From NCBI RefSeq assembly GCF_000428765.1, contig NZ_KE386797.1:109449-173448 (forward strand): a stretch of DNA of 64,000 nt, written 5' to 3'. The notes below the pieces were generated by a model. The model was not told where the DNA came from and did no database searches. It was given only the letters and a program-made list of their open reading frames with translations. Each line of letters starts with the position of its first letter. Position 1 is the stretch's first letter. The DNA comes from Brevundimonas aveniformis DSM 17977 (GTDB taxonomy: Bacteria; Pseudomonadota; Alphaproteobacteria; Caulobacterales; Caulobacteraceae). Of this stretch, positions 62,415-64,000 are shown piece after piece. Position numbers and translations under genes: made by a program.

Positions 62415-63047
62415 ATGCTTGAGAACCTGCCGGCCAGCCTACCCTCTGGCGATGTGATTCAAACCTGGGTGCTACCCGCGCTGCTGGGCCTGGGCCTGGC
62501 GGCGGCGTCGGGCCTGCGGATCTTCATCCCCATGCTGATGGCAGCCCTGGCGGCCAAGTTCCATCTGTTCGGCATCGAACTGAATGAGAGCATGGCCTGG
62601 ATGACCTCCAACACCGCCATTGCCGCGCTCGGCCTGGCGACGGTGCTCGAGGTGGTGGCCGACAAGATCCCGCTGCTCGACAATGCGCTGCACGCCGTCG
62701 GCATCATCGCACGGCCGATCGCCGGGGCCATTGTCGCCGGCTCGATGTTCGCCGGACTGGACCCGACCGCGGCGGCGGTGGCCGGCATCATCGTCGGGGC
62801 CCCCACGGCGCTGGCCTTCGGTGCGGCGCAAGGGGGGACCCGTGCGGCCTCAACCGCGACCACCGGCGGGATGGCCAACCCGTTCCTGTCCTTTTTCGAA
62901 GACCTGCTCAGCATCGGCACGGTGCTGTTGGCCTTTATCATGCCGGTGCTGATCCCGGTGGCGCTGTTGCTGATCTTCTGGGGCGTCTGGAAGGTCTACC
63001 ACCGCTGGCAGCGGGGCCGCGCCAACGCCATCGAACCGGCGCGTTAG
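62415..63047 (+). CDS. DUF4126 family membrane protein
   Basis: The 210-residue protein has at least four hydrophobic segments (LPALLGLGLAAASGLRIFIP, AIAALGLATVLEVVADKIPL, GIIARPIAGAIVAGSMFAGL and TVLLAFIMPVLIPVALLLIF), and AASGLRIFIPMLMAALAAKF is characteristic of DUF4126. Function is unknown in this family. It lies 9 nt after the DUF962 gene, so the two are probably co-transcribed. Confidence 0.85.
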   Translation: MLENLPASLPSGDVIQTWVLPALLGLGLAAASGLRIFIPMLMAALAAKFHLFGIELNESMAWMTSNTAIAALGLATVLEVVADKIPLLDNALHAVGIIARPIAGAIVAGSMFAGLDPTAAAVAGIIVGAPTALAFGAAQGGTRAASTATTGGMANPFLSFFEDLLSIGTVLLAFIMPVLIPVALLLIFWGVWKVYHRWQRGRANAIEPAR

Positions 63048-63147
63048 TCCCCGAGGCGAGGGAAACTCGCCGCTGGCGCGTAGATAGTTCGGGGGGTCGG
63101 CGCCCCAAGGCGGTCGCCGGCTTCAAATGTCGAGCGCGAGGCTGAAG

Positions 63148-64000
63148 ATGCACGATCACGCCCACACCGCCGCGCCCGAGGGTGCCGGCGGCGAAACCGC
63201 CATTGATCCCGTCTGCGGGATGACGGTGAAGATCACGCCAGAGACGCGCCAGCAGACCTATCGGGGCAAGGTCCGCTACTTCTGTTCCGACAAGTGCGCC
63301 GACCGATTCCGGGCGGACCCCGACTTCTTCGCCTCGGGCCGGGCCCGCAAGGCCATGACCACCGGGCCCAAGACCGCCCAGTGGACCTGCCCGATGCACC
63401 CCGAGATCATCCGCGACGGGCCGGGATCGTGCCCGATCTGCGGCATGGCGCTTGAGCCGCTCGTCCCGACCGACGAGGCCAACCCGGAGCTGGCGGACTT
63501 CACCCGTCGCCTGTGGATCAGCGCCATCGCCGCGGTTCCGCTGATCATCTTGACGATGGGCGAGATGGTCGGCCTGCCGGTGCGCCATTGGATCGGGCCT
63601 CGCCTCGTGCCCTGGATCGAGTTGATCATCGCCACCCCGGTGGTGCTGTGGGCGGCCCTGCCCTTCTTCAAGCGCGGCTGGGATTCGATCGTCCAGCGGT
63701 CGCCCAATATGTGGACGCTGATCTCGCTGGGGGTCGGGGCGGCCTATCTCTATTCCCTCGTGGCGGTCTTTGCCCCCGGCCTGCTGCCGCAGGACTATCG
63801 GACCGACCACGGCGCGGGCACCTATTTCGAGGCGGCGGTGGTCATCGTCGCCCTGGTCTTCGTGGGTCAGGTGCTGGAGCTGAGAGCGCGCGAGCGCACC
63901 GGCGACGCCATCCGCGAGCTGCTCAACCTGGCCCCCAAGACGGCGCGCCGCGTGCTCGAAGACGGCGAGGAGTACGACGCGCCGCTTGAGAACATCCTGC
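63148..64000 (+). CDS. Copper-translocating P-type ATPase with YHS and metal-binding domains (partial, runs off right edge)
   Basis: The 284 visible residues open with a His-rich tip (MHDHAHTA), then a YHS domain (DPVCGMTVKI, CSDKCADRF), then a heavy-metal-binding module (WTCPMHPEIIRD and GPGSCPICGMALEP), and the first membrane helices of a P1B-type ATPase (LWISAIAAVPLIILTMGEMV, PVVLWAALPFFKRGWDSIVQ, MWTLISLGVGAAYLYSLVAV, FEAAVVIVALVFVGQVLELR). The actuator domain begins just before the window ends. The ATG at 63148 is chosen because GAGG lies 7 nt upstream; an upstream in-frame ATG is at 63127. The order YHS plus metal-binding module fits CopB/SilP-like copper/silver exporters. Confidence 0.88.
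   Translation, partial: MHDHAHTAAPEGAGGETAIDPVCGMTVKITPETRQQTYRGKVRYFCSDKCADRFRADPDFFASGRARKAMTTGPKTAQWTCPMHPEIIRDGPGSCPICGMALEPLVPTDEANPELADFTRRLWISAIAAVPLIILTMGEMVGLPVRHWIGPRLVPWIELIIATPVVLWAALPFFKRGWDSIVQRSPNMWTLISLGVGAAYLYSLVAVFAPGLLPQDYRTDHGAGTYFEAAVVIVALVFVGQVLELRARERTGDAIRELLNLAPKTARRVLEDGEEYDAPLENIL

Overview
The window is a 64 kb stretch of a GC-rich alphaproteobacterial chromosome, most likely from the Caulobacterales (Brevundimonas- or Caulobacter-like). This placement is inferred from several things read together: a cysteine-free DnaG zinc-finger region typical of Alphaproteobacteria, RpoD with a long acidic insert, a flgK-flgL pair behind a sigma54-type promoter, ZapA next to a DUF4164-type coiled-coil protein, a TTAA-N7-TTAA (CtrA-type) box ahead of dnaG, and many secreted or TPR proteins of the kinds common in this order. 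No rRNA, tRNA, CRISPR array, integrase or intact insertion sequence was found.

Layout. 1-1359: start of the S10 ribosomal operon on the minus strand (rpsJ, rplC, partial rplD). 1.6-9.0 kb: envelope and metabolic genes (lipoprotein, GIN-domain protein, a CelD-type acetyltransferase plus JmjC-like cupin operon, periplasmic adenosine deaminase, ferredoxin-reductase-type flavoprotein, CDGSH protein). 9.1-10.2 kb: an AT-richer insert bracketed by a 136-bp direct repeat of the 3' end of an FAD-linked oxidase gene. 10-19 kb: oxidase, NUDIX, M16 peptidase, secreted Pro/Cys-rich protein, PAS protein, gamma carbonic anhydrase, and a highly structured RNA with an intrinsic terminator immediately ahead of phoH. 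19-22 kb: accessory-looking TPR membrane protein and a DNA-binding protein with a paralogue at 53.5 kb. 22.7-26.2 kb: HAD hydrolase divergent from a Rieske oxygenase, amino-acid permease and DUF805 operon. 26.3-40 kb: carA, flgK-flgL, zapA, tkt, esterase-purT, EF-hand protein divergent from a two-component system, gap. 40.5-40.9 kb: a DUF559 nuclease gene enclosed by 59-bp inverted repeats. 41-48.7 kb: TPR protein, thioesterase, trxB, serine hydrolase, aldo/keto reductase, cation antiporter. 48.7-53.4 kb: dnaG-rpoD. 53.5-64 kb: DNA-binding protein, STAND-TPR ATPase, Nramp-like transporter, MmeI-like restriction-modification protein, two small membrane proteins and the start of a copper-type P-ATPase.

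Core replication, transcription and translation genes (rplD/C, rpsJ, dnaG, rpoD) and central metabolism (carA, purT, tkt, gap, trxB) are interleaved with short accessory blocks. The accessory blocks tend to sit beside dispersed palindromic intergenic repeats. The items most worth follow-up are the phoH leader RNA, the DUF559 inverted-repeat cassette, the repeat-flanked Cys-rich insert, and the STAND ATPase near an MmeI-type enzyme.

All calls come from reading the sequence by eye. Family names rest on recognised motifs and not on database searches.
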